64,000 nucleotides of DNA from positions 1-64,000 of the forward strand of contig NZ_FOLY01000005.1 of the NCBI RefSeq assembly GCF_900112585.1, in the 5' to 3' direction. The position numbers and the translations under genes are program-made. Of this stretch, positions 34,146-43,108 are shown one piece after another. Numbering within the stretch: position 1 is the first letter of the stretch; the number at the start of each line of letters is the position of its first letter. The DNA is from Kushneria avicenniae (lineage in GTDB: Bacteria; Pseudomonadota; Gammaproteobacteria; Pseudomonadales; Halomonadaceae). Below the pieces are notes generated by a model. The model was given only the letters and a program-made list of their open reading frames with translations. It did no database searches and was not told where the DNA came from.

Positions 34146-34596
34146 TAATTGGTGTGGCGGCAATAGCAGCTGTCGGGACTTCTGTCGCAACGTCATCCCT
34201 TTCTCGTCTGGCTTGTGGATCTTTCTCGTCTGTCCCGTGGGTTCAGAAAGCCGGCAAAAACCCTCTCTTGACCATGGCTGAAGGTCTTTCTGGCTCCCAC
34301 GTCGATTTGTCAGAAGTGGCCTTTTGTTTGTAACCCCGTGTCGCGTCTGGTGTTCAGGCGTGCATAGGCTGACTCTTTGCGACATTTGGCGTTTCAAAAA
34401 CGACGTTTTCAACTAACGGAGGGCAATACAGTGTCCATAAAACCGTGTATACGTGTCTGTAAGCGACAAATTAAGAGGCGACTACTGAAGCCGGAATGGT
34501 GCATGATGGGCCATGGCAACCGTGCTTTCGTTAGATCGTAGACGAGTCTGCCAGAACAATTACAAAAGCAGGAAAAAGTTGAGGAGGCATGACGGC
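34146..34596. other. Promoter region between zinT and gbdR
   Basis: No convincing gene is present. The left end belongs to the zinT promoter with its Zur box. The right part carries the gbdR promoter and ribosome binding site (GAGGAGG at 34581). Short open frames on both strands lack initiation signals. Confidence 0.5.
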
Positions 34597-35748
34597 ATGT
34601 TACCTGACCACAAGGCAGGCTCTGTAACGGGAGCCAGCGGCATTACGACGCCGCAAACCATCGGTTTTCTATTGCTGGACAACTTCACGCTGATTTCGCT
34701 GGCATCGGTGATCGAACCGCTGCGCATGGCCAATCAGCTGGCCGGACGCGAGCTGTATCGCTGGTACACCCTGACTCGTGACGGGGCGCCGGTCCGTGCC
34801 AGTGACGGGCTGCAGGTGACGCCCGACGTCTCGATCACCGTGCCGCTGTCGCTGGACTGGGTCGTGGTCTGCGGCGGTGTGGCCCCCAATCAGAGCGTCA
34901 CCCGCGAGCACGCCCACTGGTTGCAGGCGCAGTCGCGTCAGTTGCGGCGTATCGGCGCCATCTGTACGGGGAGCTGGGCGCTGGCCCGGGCCGGACTGCT
35001 GGATCACTACGAGGCCAGTATCCACTGGGAGTGTCTGGCGTCCATGCAGGAGGCCTTCCCCAATGTGACGCTGACCACGCGGCTGTTCTCGATCGATCGT
35101 GACCGGTTCACGGCCTCCGGCGGCACCGCGCCGCTGGACATGATGCTTAATCTGATCGCTCACGATCACGGCCATGAGCTCTCGGCGGGAATCTCCGAGA
35201 TGTTCATCTGCGAGCGGGTGCGCAACGAGCAGGATCATCAGCGTGTGCCGCTCAAGCACGTGCTGGGCACCACTCAGCCCAAGCTTCTGGAGATCGTGGC
35301 GCTGATGGAGTCCAACCTCGAAGAGCCGATCGAGCTGGATACCCTGGCCCGCTACGTCAACGTCTCCCGGCGCCAGCTGGAACGGCTGTTCCAGCGCTAT
35401 CTGCACTGTTCGCCGTCGCGCTACTACCTGAAACTGCGACTGGTGCGGGCGCGTCAGCTTCTGAAACAGACGTCGCTGTCGATCATCGAAGTGGCCTCGG
35501 TGTGCGGATTCGTGTCGACGCCGCACTTCTCGAAGTGCTATCGCGAGTACTTTGGCGTGCCGCCCCGGGGTGAGCGCTCCGGCAACAGCACCTGGCAGGG
35601 CCGCAACGCCAGCGCTGCCAACGCCCTGCAGCAGGGCAAGATCGTGGCGGTCGAGCCGACCTCGACCGAGCCCATGTCGAGCGCGATGATGTCGCTGGTC
35701 TACGCCCAGGGCGAGCCGACATTTGCCAGCGTGCCGCTGTCACGCTGA
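34597..35748 (+). CDS. gbdR: GbdR, AraC-family activator of glycine betaine catabolism
   Basis: A 383-residue transcription activator. The N-terminal part is a GATase1/DJ-1-like ligand domain (TIGFLLLDNFTLISLASVIEPLRMAN, VVCGGVAPN, IGAICTGSWALARAGLLD), and the C-terminal 100 residues are an AraC DNA-binding domain with two helix-turn-helix motifs (LDTLARYVNVSRRQLERLFQRY and IIEVASVCGFVSTPHFSKCYRE). In Pseudomonas GbdR binds betaine and dimethylglycine and activates gbcA, gbcB, dgc and sox genes. It precedes the dgc operon here. ATG 34597 is chosen over 34513 because GAGGAGG is spaced 9 bases ahead and the family length fits. Confidence 0.9.
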   Translation: MLPDHKAGSVTGASGITTPQTIGFLLLDNFTLISLASVIEPLRMANQLAGRELYRWYTLTRDGAPVRASDGLQVTPDVSITVPLSLDWVVVCGGVAPNQSVTREHAHWLQAQSRQLRRIGAICTGSWALARAGLLDHYEASIHWECLASMQEAFPNVTLTTRLFSIDRDRFTASGGTAPLDMMLNLIAHDHGHELSAGISEMFICERVRNEQDHQRVPLKHVLGTTQPKLLEIVALMESNLEEPIELDTLARYVNVSRRQLERLFQRYLHCSPSRYYLKLRLVRARQLLKQTSLSIIEVASVCGFVSTPHFSKCYREYFGVPPRGERSGNSTWQGRNASAANALQQGKIVAVEPTSTEPMSSAMMSLVYAQGEPTFASVPLSR

Positions 35749-35771
35749 CGTCACATGCCAAAGGCTATCAT

Positions 35772-35803
35772 CAGGGAGCTGCCTACCGGGCAGCTCCTTT
35801 TTT
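35772..35803 (+). terminator. Rho-independent terminator of gbdR
   Basis: Stem GGAGCTGCC / GGCAGCTCC, loop TACCG-type, then six T residues, 25 bases after the gbdR stop. It separates gbdR from the dgc operon. Confidence 0.9.
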
Positions 35804-36033
35804 GTGAGCGAAAATGGCCTGATCGCCCGGGCACGGCCGCATGAGCAGGCAGATCATCTGGTATGCCGATCGGATGTATTGACCGGGTGTGCCGGTGTTG
35901 ACACTTGAGCGGCCTCCAGGTCGCTCTTTGGCAGGTCATGACGCTTTTGGAATTTTCCCCGTCGTTTCCAGGCGTCGGGCAATGCCGGGGCAGGGATATG
36001 CTCCTTGCATTAGTCACCATCTGGAGCCTGACC

Positions 36034-37011
36034 ATGACCCCTGCCGAACTGCATGACGACGCTATCGTGATCGATGGCCTGATCATCGCCAAATGGAACC
36101 GAGAGCTGCTGGAAGACATGCGTCGCGGCGGACTGACCGCGGCCAACTGCACCGTCTCGGTCTGGGAAGGGTTCAGGGCAACGGTCGACAATATCGTCGC
36201 CTCCAAAAAGCTGATGGACGAGTGCAGCGACCTGGTTCGCCCGGTACGCACCACCGCCGACATCACCCGCGCCAAGGAAGAGGGCAAGACCGGCATCATC
36301 TTCGGTTTCCAGAACGCCCATGCCTTTGAAGACCAGATCGGCTATGTCGAAGTCTTCAAGAACCTGGGCGTGGGCATCGTGCAGATGTGCTACAACACCC
36401 AGAACCTGGTCGGTACCGGCTGTTACGAGCGTGATGGCGGCCTGTCCGGCTTCGGGCGCGAAATCGTGGCCGAAATGAACCGTGTGGGCATGCTGTGCGA
36501 CCTGTCCCACGTCGGCGCGAAAACCTCCGAGGAAGTCATCCTCGAATCCAAAAAGCCGGTGTGTTACTCCCATTGCCTGCCGTCAGGCCTCAAGGAGCAC
36601 CCGCGCAACAAGTCTGACGAAGAGCTCAAGTTCATCGCCGACCATGGCGGTTTTGTCGGCGTGACCATGTTCACACCGTTTCTCAAAAACGGTGTCGATT
36701 CGACCATCGATGACTACTGCGAAGCGATCGAATACATCATGAATATCGTGGGTGAGGATGCCATCGGTATCGGCACCGACTTTACTCAGGGTCATGACCA
36801 GAACTTCTTTGAATGGCTGACGCACGACAAGGGCTATGCCCGTCGCCTGACCAACTTCGGCAAGATCATCAATCCCGAGGGCATTCGTACCGTCGGCGAA
36901 TTCCCCAACCTGACAGAAGCGCTTCTAAAGCGTGGCCTGAGCGAGCAGCAGGTCAGAAAGATCATGGGCGAAAACTGGGTCAGAACCCTGAAGGACGTCT
37001 GGGGCGAGTAA
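36034..37011 (+). CDS. Membrane dipeptidase-family protein of the dgc operon
   Basis: A 325-residue TIM-barrel protein of the renal/membrane dipeptidase family, equivalent to the first gene of the Pseudomonas dgc cluster. Conserved parts are GLSGFGREIVAEMNRVGMLCDLSH (His159), KKPVCYSHCLPSGLKEHPRNKSD (His180) and DAIGIGTDF. The N-terminal H-x-D zinc motif is missing: the place reads VIDGLIIAKWN, and the glutamate-bearing E-G motif is FQNAHAF. A classical two-zinc dipeptidase is therefore doubtful, and its role in dimethylglycine use is unknown. ATG 36034 follows CTGGAGCC; the frame extending to 35905 lies in the promoter. Confidence 0.85.
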   Translation: MTPAELHDDAIVIDGLIIAKWNRELLEDMRRGGLTAANCTVSVWEGFRATVDNIVASKKLMDECSDLVRPVRTTADITRAKEEGKTGIIFGFQNAHAFEDQIGYVEVFKNLGVGIVQMCYNTQNLVGTGCYERDGGLSGFGREIVAEMNRVGMLCDLSHVGAKTSEEVILESKKPVCYSHCLPSGLKEHPRNKSDEELKFIADHGGFVGVTMFTPFLKNGVDSTIDDYCEAIEYIMNIVGEDAIGIGTDFTQGHDQNFFEWLTHDKGYARRLTNFGKIINPEGIRTVGEFPNLTEALLKRGLSEQQVRKIMGENWVRTLKDVWGE

Positions 37012-37121
37012 GCCCTGCCCGCGGCCGGAGCGGTGCCTGACCCGACTTCGGCCACCTTCACCATCGCTCCCCCGGGGCCGATAGCGGCTCCTGAATAATG
37101 ACAAGTTTGAGGAAGACGACC

Positions 37122-37652
37122 GTGACGAAACAAGCCCCCGAACTCCCGATTGAAGTCGACAGCGAAACCGGTATCTGGACAACCGATGCCCTGCCGATGC
37201 TTTACGTACCGCGTCATTTCTTCGTCAACAACCACATGGCCATTGAAGAGGCCCTGGGCGCCGAGAAATACGCAGAGATCCTCTACCATGCCGGCTACAA
37301 GAGCGCCTGGCACTGGTGCGAGAAGGAAGCCGAACTGCATGGTCTCGAGGGCGTGGACGTCTTCGAGCACTACATGAAGCGCCTCTCCCAGCGCGGCTGG
37401 GGACTTTTCATCACCGAAGAGTTCGATCTGGAAGCCGGTACGGCCCGTGTGCGTCTTGAGCACAGTGCCTTCGTCTATCAGATGGGCAAGGTGGACCGAA
37501 AGGTCGAGTACATGTTCACCGGCTGGTTTGCCGGCGCCATGGACCAGATTCTGAGCGCCCGTGGCAGTGAGCTGCGCACCGTTGCCGTACAGACCCAGAG
37601 CGGCGCCCAACAGGGCCACGATCACGGTCTGTTTGTTGTCACGCCCGCGTAA
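37122..37652 (+). CDS. DUF5943/4-vinyl-reductase-like protein of the dgc operon
   Basis: A 176-residue cytosolic protein matching the small gene always found between the dipeptidase-like gene and dgcA in betaine clusters. It contains LPIEVDSETGIWTTDALPMLYVPRHFFVNNHM, KSAWHWCEKEAELHGLEG (W-H-W-C core) and LEHSAFVYQMGKVDRKVEYMFTGWFAGAMDQIL, a 4VR-like alpha/beta fold. GTG 37122 is preferred to ATG 37098 because GAGGAAG is well placed before it. Its biochemical role is not known; conserved linkage suggests it aids DgcAB assembly or substrate handling. Confidence 0.85.
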   Translation: MTKQAPELPIEVDSETGIWTTDALPMLYVPRHFFVNNHMAIEEALGAEKYAEILYHAGYKSAWHWCEKEAELHGLEGVDVFEHYMKRLSQRGWGLFITEEFDLEAGTARVRLEHSAFVYQMGKVDRKVEYMFTGWFAGAMDQILSARGSELRTVAVQTQSGAQQGHDHGLFVVTPA

Positions 37653-37667
37653 CCGAGGATCCTTGCA

Positions 37668-39740
37668 ATGGCATTCGAAGCTTTGTTCAAGCCGATCCAG
37701 ATCGGCAAGCACACCATCCGCAACCGCGTGGTCAGCACAGCGCATGCCGAGGTGCACGCCACCGACGGCGGCATGACCACCGACCGCTACGTCAAATACT
37801 ACGAAGAGAAGGCCAAGGGCGGCTGTGGCCTTTGCATCTGCGGCGGCTCGTCGATCGTTTCCATCGACAGCCCGCAGGGCTGGTGGAGCTCGGTCAACCT
37901 GTCGACCGATCGCATCATCCCGCACTTCCAGAATCTCGCCGACGCCGTGCACAAGCATGGCGGCAAGATCATGATCCAGATCACCCACATGGGGCGTCGC
38001 TCGCGCTGGGACGGTTTTGACTGGTCCACGCTGGTCTCGCCGTCCGGTATCCGCGAGCCGGTGCACCGCTCGACCTGCAAGACCATCGAGGAAGAGGAGA
38101 TCTGGCGCATTGTCGGTGACTTCGCCCAGGCGGCCCGCCGGGCGAAGGAAGGTGGTCTGGACGGCGTCGAACTTTCCGCCGTGCACCAGCATCTGATCGA
38201 CCAGTTCTGGAGCCCGCGCGTCAACAAGCGGACCGACCAGTGGGGCGGCACCTTTGAAAACCGCATGCGCTTTGGCATGGAAGTGCTCAAGGCGGTGCGC
38301 GCCGAGGTCGGCGACGACTTCACGGTCGGCATGCGCATTACCGGGGACGAGTTCCACCCGGACGGTCTCGATCACGACGAGATGAAGCGCATCGCGGCCT
38401 ATTACGATGCCACCGGCAAGATCGATTTCTTTGGCGTGGTGGGTTCGGGCTGTGATACCCACAACACCCTGGCCAACGTCATTCCCAACATGTCCTATCC
38501 GCCGGAGCCGTTTCTGCATCTGGCCTCGGGTATCAAGGAAGTGGTCAGCGTTCCGGTCATCCACGCCCAGAACATCAAGGACCCCAACCAGGCGCAGCGC
38601 ATTCTGGAAGGCGGCTACGTCGACATGGTCGGCATGACGCGTGCCCACATTGCCGACCCGCACATCATTGCCAAGATCAAGAACAACCAGGTTGATCAGA
38701 TCAAGCAGTGCGTCGGTGCCAACTACTGCATCGACCGTCAGTATCAGGGGCTCGACGTCCTGTGTATCCAGAACGCGGCCACCTCGCGTGAATACATGGG
38801 CCTGCCGCACATCATCGAGAAAACCGAAGGGCCAAAGCGCAAGGTCGTTGTGGTCGGTGGTGGTCCCGGCGGGATGGAAGCGGCGCGTGTCTGCGCCGAG
38901 CGCGGCCATGACGTCACGCTATTCGAGGCCAATGAGCAGATCGGTGGTCAGATCACCATCGCTTCAAAGGCGCCGCAGCGCGATCAGATCGCCGGTATCA
39001 CCCGCTGGTATCAGCTCGAGCTGACGCGTCTGGGTGTCGATCAGCGTCTGGGCACCAGGGCCGACGAGGCGACCATTGCCGATCTGCGACCGGATGTCGT
39101 GCTGCTGGCAACCGGCGGTCAGCCGTTCCTCTCGCAGGTACCGGAGTGGGGCTATGACGCTGACAGTGGCAAGAGCCTCGTGGTCAGCACCTGGGACATC
39201 CTCAACGGCACCGTCGAGCCCGGCAAGAATGTGTTGATCTTTGACACCATCTGCGAGTTTGCCGGTGTCTCCGCGGCAGACTATCTGGCCGACAAGGGCT
39301 GCCGGGTCGAAATCGTCACCGATGACATCAAGCCCGGTGCTGCCGTGGGCGGGACAACCTTCCCGACCTACTACAGAAGCCTGTACGAGAAAGAGGTCAT
39401 CATGACCTCGGATCTCGCGCTGCATAAGGTCTATCGCGAAGGCGACTCCCTGGTGGCAGTGCTCGAAAACGAGTACACCGGTGCCCTGGAAGAGCGTGTG
39501 GTGGATCAGGTCGTGGTGGAAAACGGAGTGCGTCCGGATGAGGCGCTGTACTACAGCCTCAAGGAGAAGTCGCGCAACAAGGGCCAGACCGATATCGAAG
39601 CGCTTTACGCGATTCAGCCCCAGCCCTGCATGAGCGAAAACGGTGACGGCTTCGCGCTGTTCCGTCTGGGCGATTGCACCGCACCGCGCAACACGCACGC
39701 CGCCATCTATGACGCGCTGCGGCTTTGCAAGGACTTCTGA
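37668..39740 (+). CDS. dgcA: Dimethylglycine demethylase subunit DgcA
   Basis: A 690-residue oxidoreductase of the trimethylamine-dehydrogenase/2,4-dienoyl-CoA-reductase type that removes a methyl group from dimethylglycine as formaldehyde. Residues 1-330 are an FMN-binding old-yellow-enzyme barrel (NRVVSTAHAEVHA, QITHMGRRSRWDG, DGVELSAVHQHLIDQFWSPRVN). Then a cysteine segment C348-V-G-A-N-Y-C354 with C366, then a nucleotide-binding domain (KVVVVGGGPGGMEAARV) and NAD/FAD-like folds. The TMADH pattern C-x2-C-x2-C-x12-C lacks its second cysteine here (Ala351). It is 15 bases after the DUF5943 gene and acts with DgcB and the following Etf pair. Confidence 0.92.
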   Translation: MAFEALFKPIQIGKHTIRNRVVSTAHAEVHATDGGMTTDRYVKYYEEKAKGGCGLCICGGSSIVSIDSPQGWWSSVNLSTDRIIPHFQNLADAVHKHGGKIMIQITHMGRRSRWDGFDWSTLVSPSGIREPVHRSTCKTIEEEEIWRIVGDFAQAARRAKEGGLDGVELSAVHQHLIDQFWSPRVNKRTDQWGGTFENRMRFGMEVLKAVRAEVGDDFTVGMRITGDEFHPDGLDHDEMKRIAAYYDATGKIDFFGVVGSGCDTHNTLANVIPNMSYPPEPFLHLASGIKEVVSVPVIHAQNIKDPNQAQRILEGGYVDMVGMTRAHIADPHIIAKIKNNQVDQIKQCVGANYCIDRQYQGLDVLCIQNAATSREYMGLPHIIEKTEGPKRKVVVVGGGPGGMEAARVCAERGHDVTLFEANEQIGGQITIASKAPQRDQIAGITRWYQLELTRLGVDQRLGTRADEATIADLRPDVVLLATGGQPFLSQVPEWGYDADSGKSLVVSTWDILNGTVEPGKNVLIFDTICEFAGVSAADYLADKGCRVEIVTDDIKPGAAVGGTTFPTYYRSLYEKEVIMTSDLALHKVYREGDSLVAVLENEYTGALEERVVDQVVVENGVRPDEALYYSLKEKSRNKGQTDIEALYAIQPQPCMSENGDGFALFRLGDCTAPRNTHAAIYDALRLCKDF

Positions 39741-39824
39741 AACAATAACGCTGTAAGCTGAACGTCATGGGCCTGCGGGCCCGTGACGTTCGGTGCTTAC
39801 GGTGTCTCCGAGAGGAGAGACGCC

Positions 39825-41831
39825 ATGCTTGATATCCTTTTGCCGATACTTCTGTTTGCCGCACTTGCGCTGGCCGTCATCGGTGCGGTTCGCCGTCTAC
39901 GTCTGTGGCGCCAGGGGCGGCCCTCTCCCGTGCCCGTCATGAAAGGGCTCCTGCAGGTACCCCGACGCTATCTGGTCGATCTGCACCACATCGTGGATCG
40001 TGACAAGTACATTTCGAAGACCCACGTGGCCACTGCCGGCGGCTTCGTGCTGGCCGCGCTGATGGCGATTGTCGTCCACGGCTTCGGGCTGGACAGCGCG
40101 ATTCTTGCCTGGGTGCTGCTGGCCGCGACCATCAGCATGTTCGTGGGCAGTCTCTTTGTGGCCAAACGCCGCAGTCCGCCGCCGCAGCGCCTGTCGAAGG
40201 GCCCGTGGATGCGCCTGCCCAAGAGCCTGATGGCTTTTTCGGTCGGTATGTTCATGGTCACCCTGCCGACCGCCGGCATCCTGCCGGCCGATGCCGGCGG
40301 CTGGCTGATCGCGCTGGTGCTGGCCGCGGTCGTGACCTGGGGGCTGGGCGAGATGTTCTTCGGCATGACCTGGGGCGGGCCGATGAAGCACGCCTTTGCC
40401 GGAGCGCTGCATCTGGCCTGGCATCGTCGTCCGGAACGCTTTTCCGATCGCAAGGGCGGCGAGCATCGCTCGACCGGTCTGAAAGCGCTGGATCTCGAAG
40501 ATTCCAGCAAATCGCTGGGGGTTGAAAAGCCCACCGACTTTACCTGGAACCAGCTGCTGGGCTTTGATGCCTGCGTGCAGTGCGGTCGCTGCGAAGCGAT
40601 GTGCCCGGCCTTTGCTGCCGGCCAGCCGCTCAACCCTAAAAAGCTGATTCAGGACATGGTCATCGGCATGGCCGGTGGCACCGATGGCAACTACCACGGC
40701 TCGCCCTATCCGGGTAAACCGGTCGGTGAGCACGGCGGCAGCCCGAACGGGCCGATCGTGCCGCGCGAAGGCCGCGCACTGGTGGATGCCGAGACGCTGT
40801 GGTCCTGCACCACCTGCCGCGCCTGCGTCGAAGAGTGCCCGATGATGATCGAGCACGTCGATGCCATCGTCGACATGCGCCGCTTCCTGACGCTTGAGCA
40901 CGGCAATACGCCCAACAAGGGCGCGGAAGTGCTGGATAACCTGATCGCCACCGACAACCCCGGCGGCTTCGATCCCGATTCCCGCCTGCACTGGGCGGCG
41001 GATCTCAATCTGCCACTGATGGCGGACAAGAAAGAAGCCGACGTGCTGCTGTGGCTGGGTGACGGTGTCTTTGACATGCGCAACCAGCGCACGCTGCGCT
41101 CGCTGATCAAGGTACTGCGTGCCGCCGGCGTCGACTTTGCCGTGCTCGGCAACGAAGAGCGTGACAGCGGTGACGTGGCCCGTCGCCTGGGCGATGAAGC
41201 CACCTTCCAGGCGCTGGCAAAACGCAACATCCGGACCATGAGCCAGTATCGCTTTTCGCGCATCGTTACCTGTGATCCGCACAGCTTCCACGTGCTCAAG
41301 AATGAGTACGGCGAGCTGGGGACGAGCGAGATGCCTTCCAGCTATGAGGTCTATCACCACAGCACGTTTATCAACGAGCTGGTCAAGGCCGAGCAGCTCA
41401 CCTTCAAGGCCTGGAAGGGCGGCAGCGTGACCTATCACGATCCGTGCTATCTCGGGCGCTACAACGGTGAATACGAGGCCCCGCGTGATGTGCTCAGGGC
41501 GCTGGGCATCGAGGTTCAGGAAATGGCGCGTTCCGGCTATCGCTCGCGATGCTGCGGCGGTGGTGGTGGTGCGCCGATCACCGATATTCCCGGCAAGCAG
41601 CGTATTCCTGACATGCGTATGGGAGACGTTCGTGAAACCGGCGCCGATACGGTCGCGGTAGGCTGCCCGCAGTGTACGGCGATGCTGGAAGGTGTGGTGG
41701 AGCCCCGCGCCGATATCAAGGACATCGCCGAGCTGGTCGCCGATGCACTGCTTGCCGATGCGCCGGCCGAAAAGGGCGCGTCAAAGGGTGCCACGCAGAC
41801 CGAGCGTAATGTCGAGGAGGTAACGTCATGA
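39825..41831 (+). CDS. dgcB: Dimethylglycine demethylase subunit DgcB (membrane iron-sulfur protein)
   Basis: A 668-residue membrane iron-sulfur protein. The N-terminal part has several spans (ILLFAALALAVIGAV, GFVLAALMAIVVHGF, AWVLLAATISMFVGSLF, LMAFSVGMFMVTLP, and WLIALVLAAVVTWGLGEMFFG). Two 4Fe-4S ferredoxin motifs follow, CVQCGRCEAMCP (from Cys250) and CTTCRACVEECP. The C-terminus has two cysteine-rich CCG-type modules (YHDPCYLGRYNGEY and SRCCGGGGG) as in heterodisulfide-reductase-like subunits. It probably passes electrons from DgcA/Etf to the quinone pool. ATG 39825 has AGAGGAGAG before it. Its stop overlaps the next start (ATGA). Confidence 0.92.
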   Translation: MLDILLPILLFAALALAVIGAVRRLRLWRQGRPSPVPVMKGLLQVPRRYLVDLHHIVDRDKYISKTHVATAGGFVLAALMAIVVHGFGLDSAILAWVLLAATISMFVGSLFVAKRRSPPPQRLSKGPWMRLPKSLMAFSVGMFMVTLPTAGILPADAGGWLIALVLAAVVTWGLGEMFFGMTWGGPMKHAFAGALHLAWHRRPERFSDRKGGEHRSTGLKALDLEDSSKSLGVEKPTDFTWNQLLGFDACVQCGRCEAMCPAFAAGQPLNPKKLIQDMVIGMAGGTDGNYHGSPYPGKPVGEHGGSPNGPIVPREGRALVDAETLWSCTTCRACVEECPMMIEHVDAIVDMRRFLTLEHGNTPNKGAEVLDNLIATDNPGGFDPDSRLHWAADLNLPLMADKKEADVLLWLGDGVFDMRNQRTLRSLIKVLRAAGVDFAVLGNEERDSGDVARRLGDEATFQALAKRNIRTMSQYRFSRIVTCDPHSFHVLKNEYGELGTSEMPSSYEVYHHSTFINELVKAEQLTFKAWKGGSVTYHDPCYLGRYNGEYEAPRDVLRALGIEVQEMARSGYRSRCCGGGGGAPITDIPGKQRIPDMRMGDVRETGADTVAVGCPQCTAMLEGVVEPRADIKDIAELVADALLADAPAEKGASKGATQTERNVEEVTS

Positions 41832-43108
41832 GCGAGCTTGTTCGTCGCGATCCCCGCAAGGAGTGGATCGCCCGTAACCGTCTGCATCCGCAGCACCTTG
41901 AAGTGCTGGCCGAGATCGGCGGTGGCAGCGTGGCCAGTGAGTGGATGGGACCCAACGGCCTGATGCGGCGCAATCCGCACGCCGTCGGTTTCATGGGCCC
42001 CAACGGCATTCGTCGAATCGACCGCAGCGGCGCTCAGCAGGCGTCGCAGGCCACCGGGCGCAGCGCCGAGGCCAAAGACAGCCGTCGTCGCGTCACCATC
42101 GAAAACCCGGCCTTTACCATTGCCGTGGTGCCTGACATGGCTGGTGGTCGCCTCTCCGGTCACGATCGCGATCTGCTGGGTCTTGCTCGTCAGCTGGCCG
42201 ACGCCGACCCGGAAAACCCCGGTGCGGTGCTGGCCATCGTTTATGGCGAGCACAAGGAGACCACGTTCGACGAGGCCGGCATCGATCGGATGCTGATGCT
42301 GGAGGGGGATCAGTTCGATGGTTATACCCCCGAAAACCGGATTGCGGCCCTGCAGGGCGTGGACCGCGAAGTATCGCCACGTTTCTGGATGCTGCCCGAT
42401 TCCACCCAGGGCGGTGGCGAACTGGGCCGACGGTTGAGCGTACGCCTTGGCGAGCGCGCGGCCACCCAGGTCTGGCAGGTCGAAGCCCACAGCGACAGCG
42501 CCACCGGCTGGCGCTGCACCACCCGTGGTGCAGCGGGCACGACAGATATCGTTCGTGATCTACCGCGCGTTGTAATTGCGCTGGCCGAGTGCGCCGATCC
42601 GATCACCGAAACCCGTCATGCGGCCGAGGCCATTGAGCTCTCCCAGCCGCTGCCCAATGTGCTCGGCCGTATCGAGGACATCGGCGAAGTGGCGGTCGAT
42701 CCGGCGAGCGTGTCGCTGGCGGAAGCCGAATTCATCCTGTCCGCCGGTAACGGCGTCAAGGACTGGGACAACTATCACCACGCCGCCGAGGTACTCGGTG
42801 CCACCAAGGGTGCCTCGCGCGTGGCGGTCGATGACGGTTATATGCCGCGCGACCGTCAGGTCGGCGCTACCGGCACCTGGGTGTCAGCGAAGGTCTATGT
42901 CGCCGTGGGCATCTCGGGCGCCATTCAGCACCTGCAGGGCATTCAGACCTGCGAGAAGGTCGTCGCCATCAACCTCGATGAAGGCTGTGACATGGTCAAA
43001 CGCGCCGACCTGGCCGTGATCGGGGATGCCAACGCCATTCTGTCGGCGCTGGTCGAGCGCGTGGAACAATACCGCGCCGAGCAGGAGGAGAGCCGCAATG
43101 CCGCCTAA
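41828..43108 (+). CDS. etfA: Electron transfer flavoprotein alpha-type subunit of the dgc operon
   Basis: A 426-residue ETF alpha-like protein. An unusual hydrophilic N-terminal extension of about 95 residues (DPRKEWIARNRLHP, WMGPNGLMRRNPHAVGFMGPNG) precedes the adenine-nucleotide fold (AFTIAVVPDMAGG). The C-terminal FAD domain is canonical: SLAEAEFILSAGNGVKDW, VDDGYMPRDRQVGATGTWVSAKVYVAVGISGAIQHLQG and EKVVAINLDEGCDMVKRADLAVIGD. It serves as electron acceptor for DgcA and probably the sarcosine branch. Its start overlaps dgcB (ATGA), and its end overlaps etfB by 11 bases, so the four genes are coupled. Confidence 0.9.
   Translation: MSELVRRDPRKEWIARNRLHPQHLEVLAEIGGGSVASEWMGPNGLMRRNPHAVGFMGPNGIRRIDRSGAQQASQATGRSAEAKDSRRRVTIENPAFTIAVVPDMAGGRLSGHDRDLLGLARQLADADPENPGAVLAIVYGEHKETTFDEAGIDRMLMLEGDQFDGYTPENRIAALQGVDREVSPRFWMLPDSTQGGGELGRRLSVRLGERAATQVWQVEAHSDSATGWRCTTRGAAGTTDIVRDLPRVVIALAECADPITETRHAAEAIELSQPLPNVLGRIEDIGEVAVDPASVSLAEAEFILSAGNGVKDWDNYHHAAEVLGATKGASRVAVDDGYMPRDRQVGATGTWVSAKVYVAVGISGAIQHLQGIQTCEKVVAINLDEGCDMVKRADLAVIGDANAILSALVERVEQYRAEQEESRNAA

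Noticed and set aside
36834-38909. Long minus-strand frame opposite the dgc operon (691 codons)
   Set aside because: Antisense shadow of the dipeptidase-like gene, DUF5943 and dgcA; protein is low-complexity in His/Asp/Gly and has no recognisable domain.
39897-41438. Minus-strand frame opposite dgcB (513 codons)
   Set aside because: Shadow of dgcB with no initiation signal.
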